In this document: positions 32,467 to 44,636 of the stretch, one piece after another
Numbering within the stretch: position 1 is the first letter of the stretch
Layout of the letters: the number at the start of each line of letters is the position of its first letter
NCBI RefSeq assembly: GCF_000828055.2
Contig: NZ_CP010523.2
Coordinates: forward strand, 372,001-436,000
Length of the DNA stretch: 64,000 nucleotides
DNA from: Klebsiella variicola
GTDB taxonomy: Bacteria; Pseudomonadota; Gammaproteobacteria; Enterobacterales; Enterobacteriaceae
Reading direction: 5' to 3'
Made by a program: the position numbers and the translations under genes
The notes under the pieces: model-generated
Database searches by the model: none
What the model was told of the DNA's origin: nothing
The model's input: the letters and a program-made list of their open reading frames with translations, nothing else

Positions 32467-32480
32467 TTGATGCAAATCAA
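32467..32480 (-). promoter_or_regulatory. FNR box of the nirB promoter
   Basis: TTGAT-GCAA-ATCAA is a perfect FNR palindrome. Its centre is 28 bp from the centre of the adjacent NarL/NarP site, the same offset as E. coli nirB (−41.5 and −69.5). Placing it at −41.5 puts the nirB start site near base 32432, with TAAGGT as the −10. Confidence 0.9.
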
Positions 32481-32493
32481 TGACAACTTCACC

Positions 32494-32509
32494 TACCACT
32501 TAATGGGTA
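32494..32509 (-). promoter_or_regulatory. NarL/NarP 7-2-7 site of the nirB promoter
   Basis: TACCACT-TA-ATGGGTA on the plus strand reads TACCCAT-TA-AGTGGTA on the minus strand, both halves fitting the NarL heptamer as an inverted 7-2-7 pair. It lies upstream of the FNR box and should confer nitrate/nitrite activation, as established for E. coli nirB. Confidence 0.85.
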
Positions 32510-32646
32510 TATAATTGATTTGTCTGTATTTTTCTAAGTTATGGAAAACGCTGGCTTTTCCTTTTTGCTGATTTTGTGTACAAGAATTGGATGGGCCGCG
32601 ATTGGGGTTGGGCAGAAAACTAGCCATATTGAATGGAGAAGGTGAT

Positions 32647-33969
32647 ATGACAGCAGCGCCGCTTTGGTTAATTCAGAACGTACGCCTGGCAGACCGCGAC
32701 GGCCTGTGGCAAATAGCGATTGATAAGGGCCGCTTTGGCGAGATCACGCCGATGGGCGAGGCGCGCGACGAAAGCTACGAGGTGTTGAACGCTCGCGGCG
32801 GGCTGGCGATCCCGCCTTTTATTGAGCCGCATATCCACCTGGATACCACCCAGACGGCCGGCGAGCCGCACTGGAACCAGTCCGGCACCCTGTTCGAGGG
32901 GATTGAGCGCTGGGCGGAGCGAAAAGCGCTGCTCAGCCATGAGGACGTCAAAGCCCGGGCGTGGAAAACCCTGAAGTGGCAGATCGCCAATGGCGTGCAG
33001 TTTGTCCGCACTCATGTCGACGTCTCCGATCCCACATTAACGGCGCTGAAGGCGATGCTGGAGGTCAAACGGGAGGTCGCGCCATGGGTCGAGTTGCAGA
33101 TAGTTGCTTTTCCACAGGAGGGGATCCTCTCTTACCCCAATGGCGAAGCGCTGCTGGAGGAGGCCCTCAAGCTGGGGGCGGATGTTGTTGGGGCCATCCC
33201 GCATTTTGAGTTCACCCGTGAATATGGGGTGGAGTCGCTGCATATCGCCTTCCGGCTGGCGCAAAAATATGATCGCCCGCTGGATATTCACTGCGATGAA
33301 ATTGACGATGAACAGTCGCGCTTTGTTGAAACCGTTGCCGCGCTGGCGTTAAAGGCGGGGATAGGGGCGCGGGTGACGGCCAGCCATACCACCGCCATGC
33401 ACTCCTATAATGGCGCTTATACCTCGCGCCTGTTCCGCCTGCTTAAGCTCTCCGGTATCAACTTTGTCGCCAATCCGCTGGTGAATATTCATCTGCAGGG
33501 CCGGTTTGATGACTACCCTAAGCGACGGGGGATTACCCGGGTGAAGGAGCTGATGGCGGCGGGGATCAACGTGTGCTTTGGTCATGATGACGTCTTTGAC
33601 CCGTGGTACCCGCTGGGGACCGGCAATATGCTGCAGGTCCTGCATATGGGCCTGCACGTCTGCCAGCTGATGGGCTACCAGCAGATCAACGACGGTCTGA
33701 AGCTTATCACCGCCAACAGCGCCCGCACGTTTGGCCTGGAGGATTACGGCATTGTCAGCGGCAACCCGGCTAACCTGATCATTCTCCCGGCGGAGAATGG
33801 CTTTGAGGCCGTCCGCTGCCAGGTGCCTGTGCGCTGGTCAATTCGTCAGGGAAGGGTGATCGCGACCACCCAGCTGGCGCAAACCTGGATCCAGACCGAC
33901 CGCGGTGGCGAGGAGCTCTCTTTTATGAGGAACAGCCCCCTTGCGGACGCAAAGGGGCCGAAGGCTTAG
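32647..33969 (+). CDS. codA: Cytosine deaminase
   Basis: CodA hydrolyses cytosine to uracil and ammonia, a pyrimidine salvage and nitrogen-scavenging step. The 440-residue product starts [19 protein letters not shown] after GGAGAAGGTGAT and is close to E. coli CodA. Metal and catalytic residues are visible: EPHIHLDTT near residue 63, [32 protein letters not shown] and [11 protein letters not shown]. Unlike E. coli, no cytosine permease (codB) precedes it; it stands alone, divergent from nirB, and its stop codon overlaps the convergent tsgA stop. The C-terminal 20 residues extend past the E. coli protein. Confidence 0.95.
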   Translation: MTAAPLWLIQNVRLADRDGLWQIAIDKGRFGEITPMGEARDESYEVLNARGGLAIPPFIEPHIHLDTTQTAGEPHWNQSGTLFEGIERWAERKALLSHEDVKARAWKTLKWQIANGVQFVRTHVDVSDPTLTALKAMLEVKREVAPWVELQIVAFPQEGILSYPNGEALLEEALKLGADVVGAIPHFEFTREYGVESLHIAFRLAQKYDRPLDIHCDEIDDEQSRFVETVAALALKAGIGARVTASHTTAMHSYNGAYTSRLFRLLKLSGINFVANPLVNIHLQGRFDDYPKRRGITRVKELMAAGINVCFGHDDVFDPWYPLGTGNMLQVLHMGLHVCQLMGYQQINDGLKLITANSARTFGLEDYGIVSGNPANLIILPAENGFEAVRCQVPVRWSIRQGRVIATTQLAQTWIQTDRGGEELSFMRNSPLADAKGPKA

Positions 33970-35153
33970 TGAGACGCCGCCTGAGCGTTGTTCTGGCGGT
34001 GACGGGAGACGAAGCCGAGGATAAAGCACATCACGAATACCACGGCATAGAGGCCGTTAGCGGTGTGCAGCGCGGCCAGTGGACCGCTGGCAGCCACAAT
34101 CGGGCCGGTGACCACGAAAGTGAGCATGGTGCCGATGGTGCCGCAGGTGAGGATAAAGTTCACCAGCTTCGGCGAAGCGACCCGCGTCTGCTGCGAGCCG
34201 AGCGTAATGATCGAGGTGTAGATGGCGCTGGAGAAGAAGCCCAGGGTCAGAATAAACCACGGCATATGCTCCGGGGAACCATTGATAAACAGGTACATCA
34301 GCACCGTCGCGAGCCCGGCGAGGACGGTTAAGATACGCTGCAGGTCGAAGAAGCGCAGGATGAAGCTGAATGACCACATGCCGATCATGTAGGACATCCA
34401 GAAATCGCTCACCAGTTTACCGGCATCCCCGAGGCTCATGCCCAGGCTCTTCGCATATTCCGGTACCCAGGAGATAAAGCCCAGCTGACCGAGGATGTAG
34501 CACAGCGCCGCAACGGAGAGGAACAGCACGCCGATGCCCCACTTCTCTTTCACTACCGGCTGGCTGTTTTCGCTCTGCGCTTTTTTGCCCAACACCGGAA
34601 AATCACAGCCGAAAGTCAGGACGAAAATGGCGACATACACCAGACCAATACAGGCGTAGACCCAGTACCACTCGATGCTGCGCGCCAGCAGGACGGCGGC
34701 GACCATCGGGAAAATCATTCCCGCCATGCTAAAGAAGGAGTCGGTAAACAGCAGACGCGCTCCGCGCTGACGGCCTTCATACATATGGGTGATCAGGAAG
34801 GTCCCGATCGACATGGTGATCCCGCTCACCAGCCCGAGAACGAACATCGACGCGGAAAACAGCGCCAGGCTGTGGCTGAGCATCAGGCCGGCCACCGCCA
34901 GCACCATCAGAATAAAGCCAAAGCGCAGCTGAGTTTTCAGCGGCACGATTTCCATCAGCCAGGCATTGAGGAAGATAGAGATCAGAATACCGGCGTTCAG
35001 AAAGGTAAAGGTGTTGCTCATACTGGAAACGGGCAGATGGAAATAATCCGCAATGTTACCCATCACCATCCCGGTGACGATCACCAACGCGCCGGTCAGG
35101 GCGTAGGAGAAGAAGCTGATCCATGTGAGCTTAATACGGTTGCTGTTAGTCAT
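33966..35153 (-). CDS. tsgA: TsgA, major facilitator superfamily transporter
   Basis: TsgA (YhfC) is an inner-membrane MFS protein with about 12 membrane spans; its substrate is not established, though mutants are linked to tellurite and selenite traits. The 395-residue product begins [20 protein letters not shown] and matches E. coli TsgA along its length, with [20 protein letters not shown] mid-protein and a short polar C-terminus ([13 protein letters not shown]). In E. coli tsgA lies directly upstream of nirB on the same strand; here codA separates them. It is divergent from ppiA. Confidence 0.93.
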   Translation of the reverse strand: MTNSNRIKLTWISFFSYALTGALVIVTGMVMGNIADYFHLPVSSMSNTFTFLNAGILISIFLNAWLMEIVPLKTQLRFGFILMVLAVAGLMLSHSLALFSASMFVLGLVSGITMSIGTFLITHMYEGRQRGARLLFTDSFFSMAGMIFPMVAAVLLARSIEWYWVYACIGLVYVAIFVLTFGCDFPVLGKKAQSENSQPVVKEKWGIGVLFLSVAALCYILGQLGFISWVPEYAKSLGMSLGDAGKLVSDFWMSYMIGMWSFSFILRFFDLQRILTVLAGLATVLMYLFINGSPEHMPWFILTLGFFSSAIYTSIITLGSQQTRVASPKLVNFILTCGTIGTMLTFVVTGPIVAASGPLAALHTANGLYAVVFVMCFILGFVSRHRQNNAQAASH

Positions 35154-35274
35154 GACTGGCCTGTGAATAGAAAGGTAAAGCGCGTTGACGCTGCGCCGGG
35201 CGGACAGATTTTATTCGTTCAGGTGATGTAATCAAATGTTTATTGTGAAAGTGGTTATCTTTTGCATGGTTTAA

Positions 35275-35290
35275 TGTGACATGCATCACA
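35275..35290. promoter_or_regulatory. CRP site in the tsgA–ppiA divergent promoter region
   Basis: TGTGA-CATGCA-TCACA matches the CRP half-site consensus at all ten positions. It is 140 bp upstream of ppiA and 122 bp upstream of tsgA. CRP control of ppiA is reported in E. coli; which gene the site serves here is inferred. Confidence 0.85.
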
Positions 35291-35421
35291 CTTTATTCGC
35301 CGCACAGGAGAACGTTTGCGCGGTTACAATTATTACAGCTAAGTAAAATTTGGTAAAAGGCTGGCCCAGGATGCAAAGGCTCTTTAGAATCAAGGCACTC
35401 GCTTTTATTCTGCTCCGTTAA

Positions 35422-36000
<579 letters not shown>

Positions 36001-36106
36001 TCCTTCCACGGCGCGGTGTGCTATCGCCGCGCCCGGTTGCCTCCCGGCATAACCTGAAATTGCTGCTTATACTTGTGGCACACAGGGGACGATAAGGGGG
36101 GCGACG

Positions 36107-36274
36107 ATGCGTCCACTCACCGAAAAGCAAAAATCCCGACTCTGGGAACAGACACGCAATACCAATTTTCAGGCCAGTCGTCGCCTTGAAGGCGTGACGG
36201 TGCCGCTGGTTACGTTGACTGCCGAAGAGGCGCTGGCGCGTCTGGCGACGCTGCGGAGGGAGTATGAGCGATAA
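36107..36274 (+). CDS. yhfG: YhfG, antitoxin partner of Fic
   Basis: YhfG is a small protein that binds and inhibits Fic, as a class I system in which the inhibitory helix is on a separate protein. The 55-residue product begins [18 protein letters not shown] and is clearly the E. coli YhfG homologue. It carries the inhibitory (S/T)xxxE(G/N) motif as SRRLEG at residues 24–29, whose Glu normally blocks the ATP gamma-phosphate site of Fic. Its last 11 bases overlap the fic start, so the pair is coupled. Confidence 0.93.
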   Translation: MRPLTEKQKSRLWEQTRNTNFQASRRLEGVTVPLVTLTAEEALARLATLRREYER

Positions 36275-36866
36275 ATTCGGCGATGAACGCGATCCTTACC
36301 TCTACCCGGCGCTGAATGTCCTGCGCAACCGCCTCGGCATCCGGCAGGCTAAAAATCTGCAACAGGCCGCCTTTGAGATGACGGCGTTGCGGGCGGCAAC
36401 CTTGCCGCTGGGGCCGCGGGTGCGCGGCTTACCCTATCTGTGCGCGATTCATCATCAGCTGTATCAGGATCTGTTTGACTGGGCCGGCCGGTTACGTGAA
36501 GTGAACCTCTACCTGGGCGATACGCCGTTCTGCCACTTTGCCCGGATCGAGGAGGAGGGGAACGCCCTGATGCAGGCCCTTGAGCAGGAGGATTATCTCA
36601 ATGGCCTGCCGCGCGAGATCTTTATTGAACGCCTGAGCTGGTTCTATGGCGAAATTAATGTGCTGCACCCTTTTCGTCTTGGCAATGGCCTGACCCAGCG
36701 CATTTTCTTTGAACAGCTGGCAATACATGCCGGCTACCTGCTTGACTGGCGTGACGTCGACCCCGCCGGCTGGAGCGCGGCCTGCCAGCAGAGCGCGATG
36801 GGCGATCCGGCTCCGCTGGTGGCGATCTTTCGCAAAGTGGTAAGCGAAGCGCGGGAATCTGAGTAG
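36264..36866 (+). CDS. fic: Fic domain protein (putative AMPylase/toxin)
   Basis: Fic-domain enzymes usually transfer AMP from ATP to target proteins. The 200-residue protein matches E. coli Fic in length and sequence ([20 protein letters not shown]). The core motif reads [12 protein letters not shown] at residues 135–146, where the canonical form is HPFx(D/E)GNGRxxR. The catalytic His135 and the anion-binding GNG are kept, but the Mg-binding acidic residue is Leu139 and the first Arg is Leu143. The E. coli protein is similarly divergent, so activity is doubtful or altered. It overlaps yhfG and lies 32 bp before pabA. Confidence 0.95.
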   Translation: MSDKFGDERDPYLYPALNVLRNRLGIRQAKNLQQAAFEMTALRAATLPLGPRVRGLPYLCAIHHQLYQDLFDWAGRLREVNLYLGDTPFCHFARIEEEGNALMQALEQEDYLNGLPREIFIERLSWFYGEINVLHPFRLGNGLTQRIFFEQLAIHAGYLLDWRDVDPAGWSAACQQSAMGDPAPLVAIFRKVVSEARESE

Positions 36867-36898
36867 AATAGCCCGGTTTTGATTGTTCCGGAGCCGCT

Positions 36899-37462
36899 AT
36901 GATCCTGCTTATCGATAACTATGACTCTTTCACCTGGAATCTGTATCAGTACTTCTGCGAACTGGGTGCGGAAGTACTGGTCAGGCGCAATGATGCGTTG
37001 ACGCTGGAGGAGATAGCGGCGCTGGCGCCGGAGAAAATCGTGATCTCGCCAGGCCCCTGCACGCCGAATGAGGCGGGGATTTCCCTCGCGGTTATCCGCC
37101 ACTATGCGGGGAAAACGCCGCTACTGGGCGTCTGTCTCGGGCACCAGGCGATAGCCCAGGCGTTTGGCGCGACCATCGTACGGGCGGCACAGGTGATGCA
37201 TGGTAAAACCTCGCTTATTGAGCATAACGGCGAAGGGGTGTTTCAGGGGCTGAATAATCCCCTGACGGTGACCCGTTATCACTCGCTGGTGATTGACCCG
37301 CCGACGCTCCCGCCCGAGTTTATCGTCACCGCCCGCAGCGCCAGCGCTGAGATTATGGGGATCCGCCACCGCGCCTGGGATCTTGAGGGCGTGCAGTTTC
37401 ATCCGGAAAGCATCCTCAGCGAGCAGGGCCATCAATTGCTGGAAAACTTTCTGAAGCGGTGA
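36899..37462 (+). CDS. pabA: Aminodeoxychorismate synthase glutaminase subunit PabA
   Basis: PabA supplies ammonia from glutamine to PabB for aminodeoxychorismate, the p-aminobenzoate and folate precursor. The 187 residues form a class I glutamine amidotransferase with catalytic Cys79 in GVCLGHQ and the His/Glu pair in VQFHPES near residue 168; [11 protein letters not shown] is the oxyanion region. TrpG has the same fold, but the length, lack of a fused domain and place between fic and argD identify PabA. Confidence 0.96.
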   Translation: MILLIDNYDSFTWNLYQYFCELGAEVLVRRNDALTLEEIAALAPEKIVISPGPCTPNEAGISLAVIRHYAGKTPLLGVCLGHQAIAQAFGATIVRAAQVMHGKTSLIEHNGEGVFQGLNNPLTVTRYHSLVIDPPTLPPEFIVTARSASAEIMGIRHRAWDLEGVQFHPESILSEQGHQLLENFLKR

Positions 37463-37501
37463 TTTTCAGTTGCCATTGACTGATTTTTTATGCATATTTT
37501 G

Positions 37502-40841
<3,340 letters not shown>

Positions 40842-40845
40842 GAGG

Positions 40846-40883
40846 GAAAAACAAGAACGGCGTACTGCAGGAGCAATACGCCG
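40846..40883 (-). terminator. Terminator of crp
   Basis: On the minus strand CGGCGTATTGC and its near-complement GCAGTACGCCG form a long stem around a short loop, followed by TTCTTGTTTTT. It begins 10 bp after the crp stop codon. Confidence 0.8.
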
Positions 40884-40892
40884 CTTAGCAAC

Positions 40893-41525
40893 TTAACGGG
40901 TGCCGTAGACGACGATAGTTTTACCGTGTGCGGAAATCAGGTTCTGATCTTCCAGCATTTTCAAAATACGGCCAACCGTTTCACGAGAGCAGCCGACGAT
41001 CTGACCAATTTCCTGACGGGTAATTTTAATTTGCATACCGTCCGGGTGGGTCATGGCATCGGGTTGCTTCGCCAGGTTCAGCAGCGTCTGGGCGATACGG
41101 CCCGTCACGTCGAGGAAGGCGAGGTTGCCCACTTTCTCAGACGTGACCTGCAGACGGCGAGCCATTTGCGAAGAGAGGCGCATCAGAATGTCCGGGTTAA
41201 CCTGGATCAGCTGACGGAATTTCTTATAAGAGATTTCGGCCACTTCACATGCGGTTTTCGCCCGTACCCAGGCGCTACGCTCCTGACCCTCTTCAAACAG
41301 GCCTAATTCACCGATGAAATCGCCCTGGTTGAGGTAGGAGAGGATCATCTCTTTACCTTCTTCATCCTTGATGAGTACAGCCACGGAGCCTTTAACGATG
41401 TAGTACAGCGTTTCTGCTTTTTCACCCTGGTGGATCAGCGTGCTCTTTGATGGGTACTTATGAATGTGGCAATGAGACAAGAACCATTCAAGGGTAGGGT
41501 CTGTTTGCGGTTTGCCAAGCACCAT
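40893..41525 (-). CDS. crp: cAMP receptor protein CRP
   Basis: CRP is the global catabolite regulator that binds cAMP and TGTGA-N6-TCACA sites. The 210-residue product is essentially identical to E. coli CRP: the cyclic-nucleotide pocket includes [18 protein letters not shown], the dimer helix follows at about 110–136, and the C-terminal helix-turn-helix is in [20 protein letters not shown] (about residues 170–189). CRP-like sites for its own regulon are visible upstream of ppiA and, less clearly, upstream of pckA and in its own promoter region. Confidence 0.99.
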   Translation of the reverse strand: MVLGKPQTDPTLEWFLSHCHIHKYPSKSTLIHQGEKAETLYYIVKGSVAVLIKDEEGKEMILSYLNQGDFIGELGLFEEGQERSAWVRAKTACEVAEISYKKFRQLIQVNPDILMRLSSQMARRLQVTSEKVGNLAFLDVTGRIAQTLLNLAKQPDAMTHPDGMQIKITRQEIGQIVGCSRETVGRILKMLEDQNLISAHGKTIVVYGTR

Positions 41526-41831
41526 GCGCGGTTATCCTCTGTTATAAGCTATCTCCGGGCGCCGACACTACACGGCGTCCGGGCATGCAATCGTATTGTT
41601 TCCCTATACCTGGGAAGCTGGCTGATGATTTTTCGACAGCCCGTAATGTGAACTCCTCTGCATACATGCAGTACATCAATGTAATACTGTAGCATCCAGA
41701 CTGTTTTAGCATAGCTTTCGCCGCATGTCTCCTGGTGTCTCGCTTCAGCATGACGCAGGTCGCCTTCCGTTGCGAGAATTGTTATGTGCGCGTAATCTGA
41801 CAGGAAAATTGCGATACTGGAGTTAAATTTT
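41526..41831. promoter_or_regulatory. crp–yhfA divergent regulatory region
   Basis: This 306-bp gap holds the divergent crp and yhfA promoters. TGTGA-ACTCCT-CTGCA at 41647–41662, followed by a CATACATGCAGTACATCAAT stretch, closely resembles the autoregulatory crp leader of E. coli, where CRP binds and activates a divergent transcript. The match to the CRP consensus is one good half-site. No gene is supported within. Confidence 0.5.
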
Positions 41832-42236
41832 ATGCAAGCGCGTGTGAAATGGGTTGAAGGGTTAACCTTTATCGGGGAGTCCGCGTCAGGACACCAGATT
41901 CTGATGGATGGCAACTCCGGGGATAAGGCACCCAGCCCGATGGAGATGGTGCTGATGGCGGCGGGCGGTTGCAGTGCGATCGATGTGGTTTCTATTCTGC
42001 AAAAAGGTCGCCATGAGGTGACCAACTGCGAAGTGAAGCTGACGTCGGAGCGCCGCGAAGAGGCGCCGCGTCTGTTTACGCATATTAATCTGCACTTTAT
42101 CGTCACCGGTAAGGCGCTGAAAGATGCCGCGGTCTCCCGGGCGGTGGATCTGTCGGCAGAGAAATACTGCTCGGTGGCGCTGATGCTGGAAAAAGCGGTG
42201 AAGATCACCCACTCCTATGAAGTGATCGAGGCGTAG
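41832..42236 (+). CDS. yhfA: YhfA, OsmC-like protein
   Basis: YhfA is a small OsmC/Ohr-fold protein of unknown substrate. The 134-residue product begins MQARVKWVEGLTFIGESASG and matches E. coli YhfA throughout. The OsmC-type MAAGGCSAIDVVSILQKG block (about residues 38–55) contains one of the two redox cysteines of the superfamily, and the second lies in EKYCSVALM. It is divergent from crp and ends in a strong terminator. Confidence 0.93.
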   Translation: MQARVKWVEGLTFIGESASGHQILMDGNSGDKAPSPMEMVLMAAGGCSAIDVVSILQKGRHEVTNCEVKLTSERREEAPRLFTHINLHFIVTGKALKDAAVSRAVDLSAEKYCSVALMLEKAVKITHSYEVIEA

Positions 42237-42263
42237 TCTTCGCCTGCCGTTGTGAAGCATCTC

Positions 42264-42288
42264 AACCCCGGCCTGGCCGGGGTTTTTT
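42264..42288. terminator. Terminator between yhfA and prkB
   Basis: AACCCCGGCC-T-GGCCGGGGTT followed by TTTT is a perfect GC-rich stem with a T-tract for yhfA. On the other strand it can also end the prkB transcript, with a weaker tail. Confidence 0.9.
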
Positions 42289-42291
42289 CTG

Positions 42292-43161
42292 TTAGCCGAT
42301 CTTGCGGCCTTCCATCAGGCGCTCGACCAGCGGCGTCATGATAAGCTCCATCGCCAGCCCCATTTTACCGCCCGGCACCACCAGCGTGTTCATGTGCGAG
42401 ATAAACGACCCCTGCAGCATCGCCAGCAGCCAGGGGAAGTCGATATTCTGCAGGTTACGGAAATGGATCACCACAAAGCTCTCGTCCAGCGAGGGAATAG
42501 TTTTCGCGGCAAACGGGTTGGAAGTGTCTACCGTCGGCACGCGCTGAAAGTTGATATGGGTGCGGGAAAATTGCGGGGTAATGAAGTTGATGTAGTCTTC
42601 CATCGAGCGGACGACTGAGTCCATCACCGCCTCCCGGGAGTGGCCGCGCTCGCTGGTGTCGCGAATAAGCTTTTGGATCCACTCGAGGTTAACGATAGGC
42701 ACTACGCCGACCAGCAGGTCGACATGGCTGGCGACATCATGATGCGGCGTGACAACCCCGCCGTGCAGCCCCTCATAGAACAGTACGTCTGTCGGCTCCG
42801 GCAGCGGCTGCCAGGGGGTGAAAGTCCCTGGCACCTGATTCCACGGTACGGCTTCGTCATAGGTATGCAGGTATTTCCGCGACTGGCCTTTTCCGTGGCG
42901 GCCATAGTCGATAAAGGTCTGCTCCAGCAGGCCAAAGTCGTTCGCCTCCGGGCCAAAGTAGCTGATATGTTTGCCCTGATCCCGCGCCTTGCGGATCGCC
43001 ATGTCCATTTCCGGGCGGGTGTAGCGATGAAAGCTATCGCCTTCCACCTCCGCGGCGTGCAGGTTTAGCTGCGCGAAGATTTTGCGAAAGGCAAGGCTGG
43101 TGGTGGTAGTGCCCGCGCCGCTGGAGCCCGTGACGGCGATCACCGGATGTTTGGCAGACAT
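42292..43161 (-). CDS. prkB: PrkB, phosphoribulokinase-like protein
   Basis: PrkB is a homologue of phosphoribulokinase, but no Calvin-cycle genes are near and its role in enterobacteria is not established. The 289 residues match E. coli PrkB, starting MSAKHPVIAVTGSSGAGTTT. The nucleotide loop reads GSSGAGTTTT, with Thr where most P-loops have Lys, as in other proteobacterial phosphoribulokinases. HRYTRPEMD and PVVNLEW-like (PIVNLEWIQKLIRD) blocks carry substrate-binding residues. It is transcribed from the yheU side, 36 bp after yheU. Confidence 0.92.
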   Translation of the reverse strand: MSAKHPVIAVTGSSGAGTTTTSLAFRKIFAQLNLHAAEVEGDSFHRYTRPEMDMAIRKARDQGKHISYFGPEANDFGLLEQTFIDYGRHGKGQSRKYLHTYDEAVPWNQVPGTFTPWQPLPEPTDVLFYEGLHGGVVTPHHDVASHVDLLVGVVPIVNLEWIQKLIRDTSERGHSREAVMDSVVRSMEDYINFITPQFSRTHINFQRVPTVDTSNPFAAKTIPSLDESFVVIHFRNLQNIDFPWLLAMLQGSFISHMNTLVVPGGKMGLAMELIMTPLVERLMEGRKIG

Positions 43162-43197
43162 AACAACTCCCTGGTTAAACGATGTAGTGGCGTCGCC

Positions 43198-43416
43198 TTA
43201 GCCGTTAAACAGCGCGCGCGGCATAATATTGACCGTCTCATGCAGTTCCGACCACACAAGGACCGCCTCTCCGCGTTTCAACTGCTGTTTTACATCGGCG
43301 ACTTTATCGGCAAGTGAACGTTCATGTTCACCATAATCGGTGCCTTCACGTAACACAAAGCTTTCAATCAGGTTATCCAGCGTTTCGGGATCCAGATCCT
43401 GCCAGGGAATAATCAT
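43198..43416 (-). CDS. yheU: YheU family protein
   Basis: YheU is a conserved small protein of unknown function (UPF0270). The 72-residue product begins [20 protein letters not shown] and matches E. coli Yhe[12 protein letters not shown] and [16 protein letters not shown] are the family's conserved blocks. An upstream in-frame start to 43470 would add 18 residues lying inside yheT and is rejected. Its ATG overlaps the yheT stop by 4 bp, so it is translated with the hydrolase. Confidence 0.93.
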   Translation of the reverse strand: MIIPWQDLDPETLDNLIESFVLREGTDYGEHERSLADKVADVKQQLKRGEAVLVWSELHETVNIMPRALFNG

Positions 43417-44435
43417 ACGGCGACCTCCAGCCAACGGTTTAACCAGTCCGGGATGCGTCTTTCCAGCCACATCTCCGGCTTACGCAGGGTGCCGCCGACG
43501 AAACCAACGTGGCCGCCTTGCTCAGTTAATTGATACTCAACGTTCGCCGGCAGTTGCTCCTGCGGCGGTATGGAGTGGTGATCCATAAATGGATCGTCTT
43601 TCGCGTGAATGATGAGCGTTGGCTTAGTGATATCGCTGAGCCGCGGCATGGCGCTGCATTGCCGGTAATAATCCAGCGCATCGGCGAAACCATGGATTTT
43701 GGCGGTGATCATATCGTCAAATTCCCGGATGCGGCGCATCCCTTTAAGCTGGCGTAAATCGACAGGCAGTGAGCCAGGATACGCTTTCAGCTTGCGTGAG
43801 GCATTGGCTTTTAACAGATTGAGCAGATAGCGCTGATAAACCCGCGAGAAGCCCTTATCCATATGATAGCTGCAGGCTTCCAGCATAAAAGGCGCGGAGA
43901 CGATCACCGCCGCATCCAGCGGGCAGCGGTCGCCTTCTTCTGCCAGCAGGCAGCCCAGCATATTGCCGCCTAGTGAATAGCCGACGGCCGCAGTCGGCGC
44001 GGGACCAAACTCGCGCTGTAGCCAGTGCAGAAACCAGGTGCCATCTTCTGTTTCGCCGGAGTGATAGATGCGGTTATTGCGGTTAGGTTCGCCGCTGCAG
44101 CCGCGGAAATGCATAACCACGCCCAGCCAGTCGCGCTGCATCGCCGCGTGGATCAGACCATGGGCGTACGGGCTGTGCAGGCTTCCTTCGAGACCATGAA
44201 AGACGACGAGGCGCGGCTTATGGCGCGCCTGATGCGGGTCTTCGCTCCAGGCCAGATCGACAAAATCGCCGTCCGGCAGCTCAAGGCGCTGCCAGTGCGG
44301 GGTAAAGCGCAATTTACGGCGGATCAGCCGCGGCAGCATGGTTTGCAGATGACGATTGCCCACGCCGCGCATCGGATGGAACTCACGCGAATCGTTTTCG
44401 GGGGGCGTCATGTCTGTGGGGATGATTTCAACCAT
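43413..44435 (-). CDS. yheT: YheT, alpha/beta hydrolase
   Basis: YheT is a predicted cytoplasmic hydrolase of the ABHD1/3-like family with unproven substrate. The 340 residues equal E. coli Yhe[21 protein letters not shown] holds the oxyanion region, the nucleophile elbow is GYSLGGN with Ser near residue 155, an acid lies in HAKDDPFMD, and the catalytic His is in [12 protein letters not shown]. It overlaps yheU by 4 bp. The 201-bp gap to yheS holds no supported gene. Confidence 0.93.
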   Translation of the reverse strand: MVEIIPTDMTPPENDSREFHPMRGVGNRHLQTMLPRLIRRKLRFTPHWQRLELPDGDFVDLAWSEDPHQARHKPRLVVFHGLEGSLHSPYAHGLIHAAMQRDWLGVVMHFRGCSGEPNRNNRIYHSGETEDGTWFLHWLQREFGPAPTAAVGYSLGGNMLGCLLAEEGDRCPLDAAVIVSAPFMLEACSYHMDKGFSRVYQRYLLNLLKANASRKLKAYPGSLPVDLRQLKGMRRIREFDDMITAKIHGFADALDYYRQCSAMPRLSDITKPTLIIHAKDDPFMDHHSIPPQEQLPANVEYQLTEQGGHVGFVGGTLRKPEMWLERRIPDWLNRWLEVAV

Positions 44436-44636
44436 AGCACCAGAACAATTAATAAACGTGATGATGACTATACCGCGCAGGGCGCACAGGGGTTAGCCAA
44501 TATGTGGTCTTGTGGCCAGCGACGCCAGGTTACAGCAAAAACAAATCATTGATGTCACTGATGGCAGGCCATGGAGAGGGCAGAAACCCACCCTGCCAGC
44601 GGCATCGTACGCGCAGGCAGGATGAGGAAGTCAATA

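Noticed and set aside
32552-32568. Possible sigma-54 promoter (TGGC … TTGC) upstream of codA
   Set aside because: The GG–GC spacing is two bases too long for a −24/−12 element, and the sequence lacks other consensus bases.
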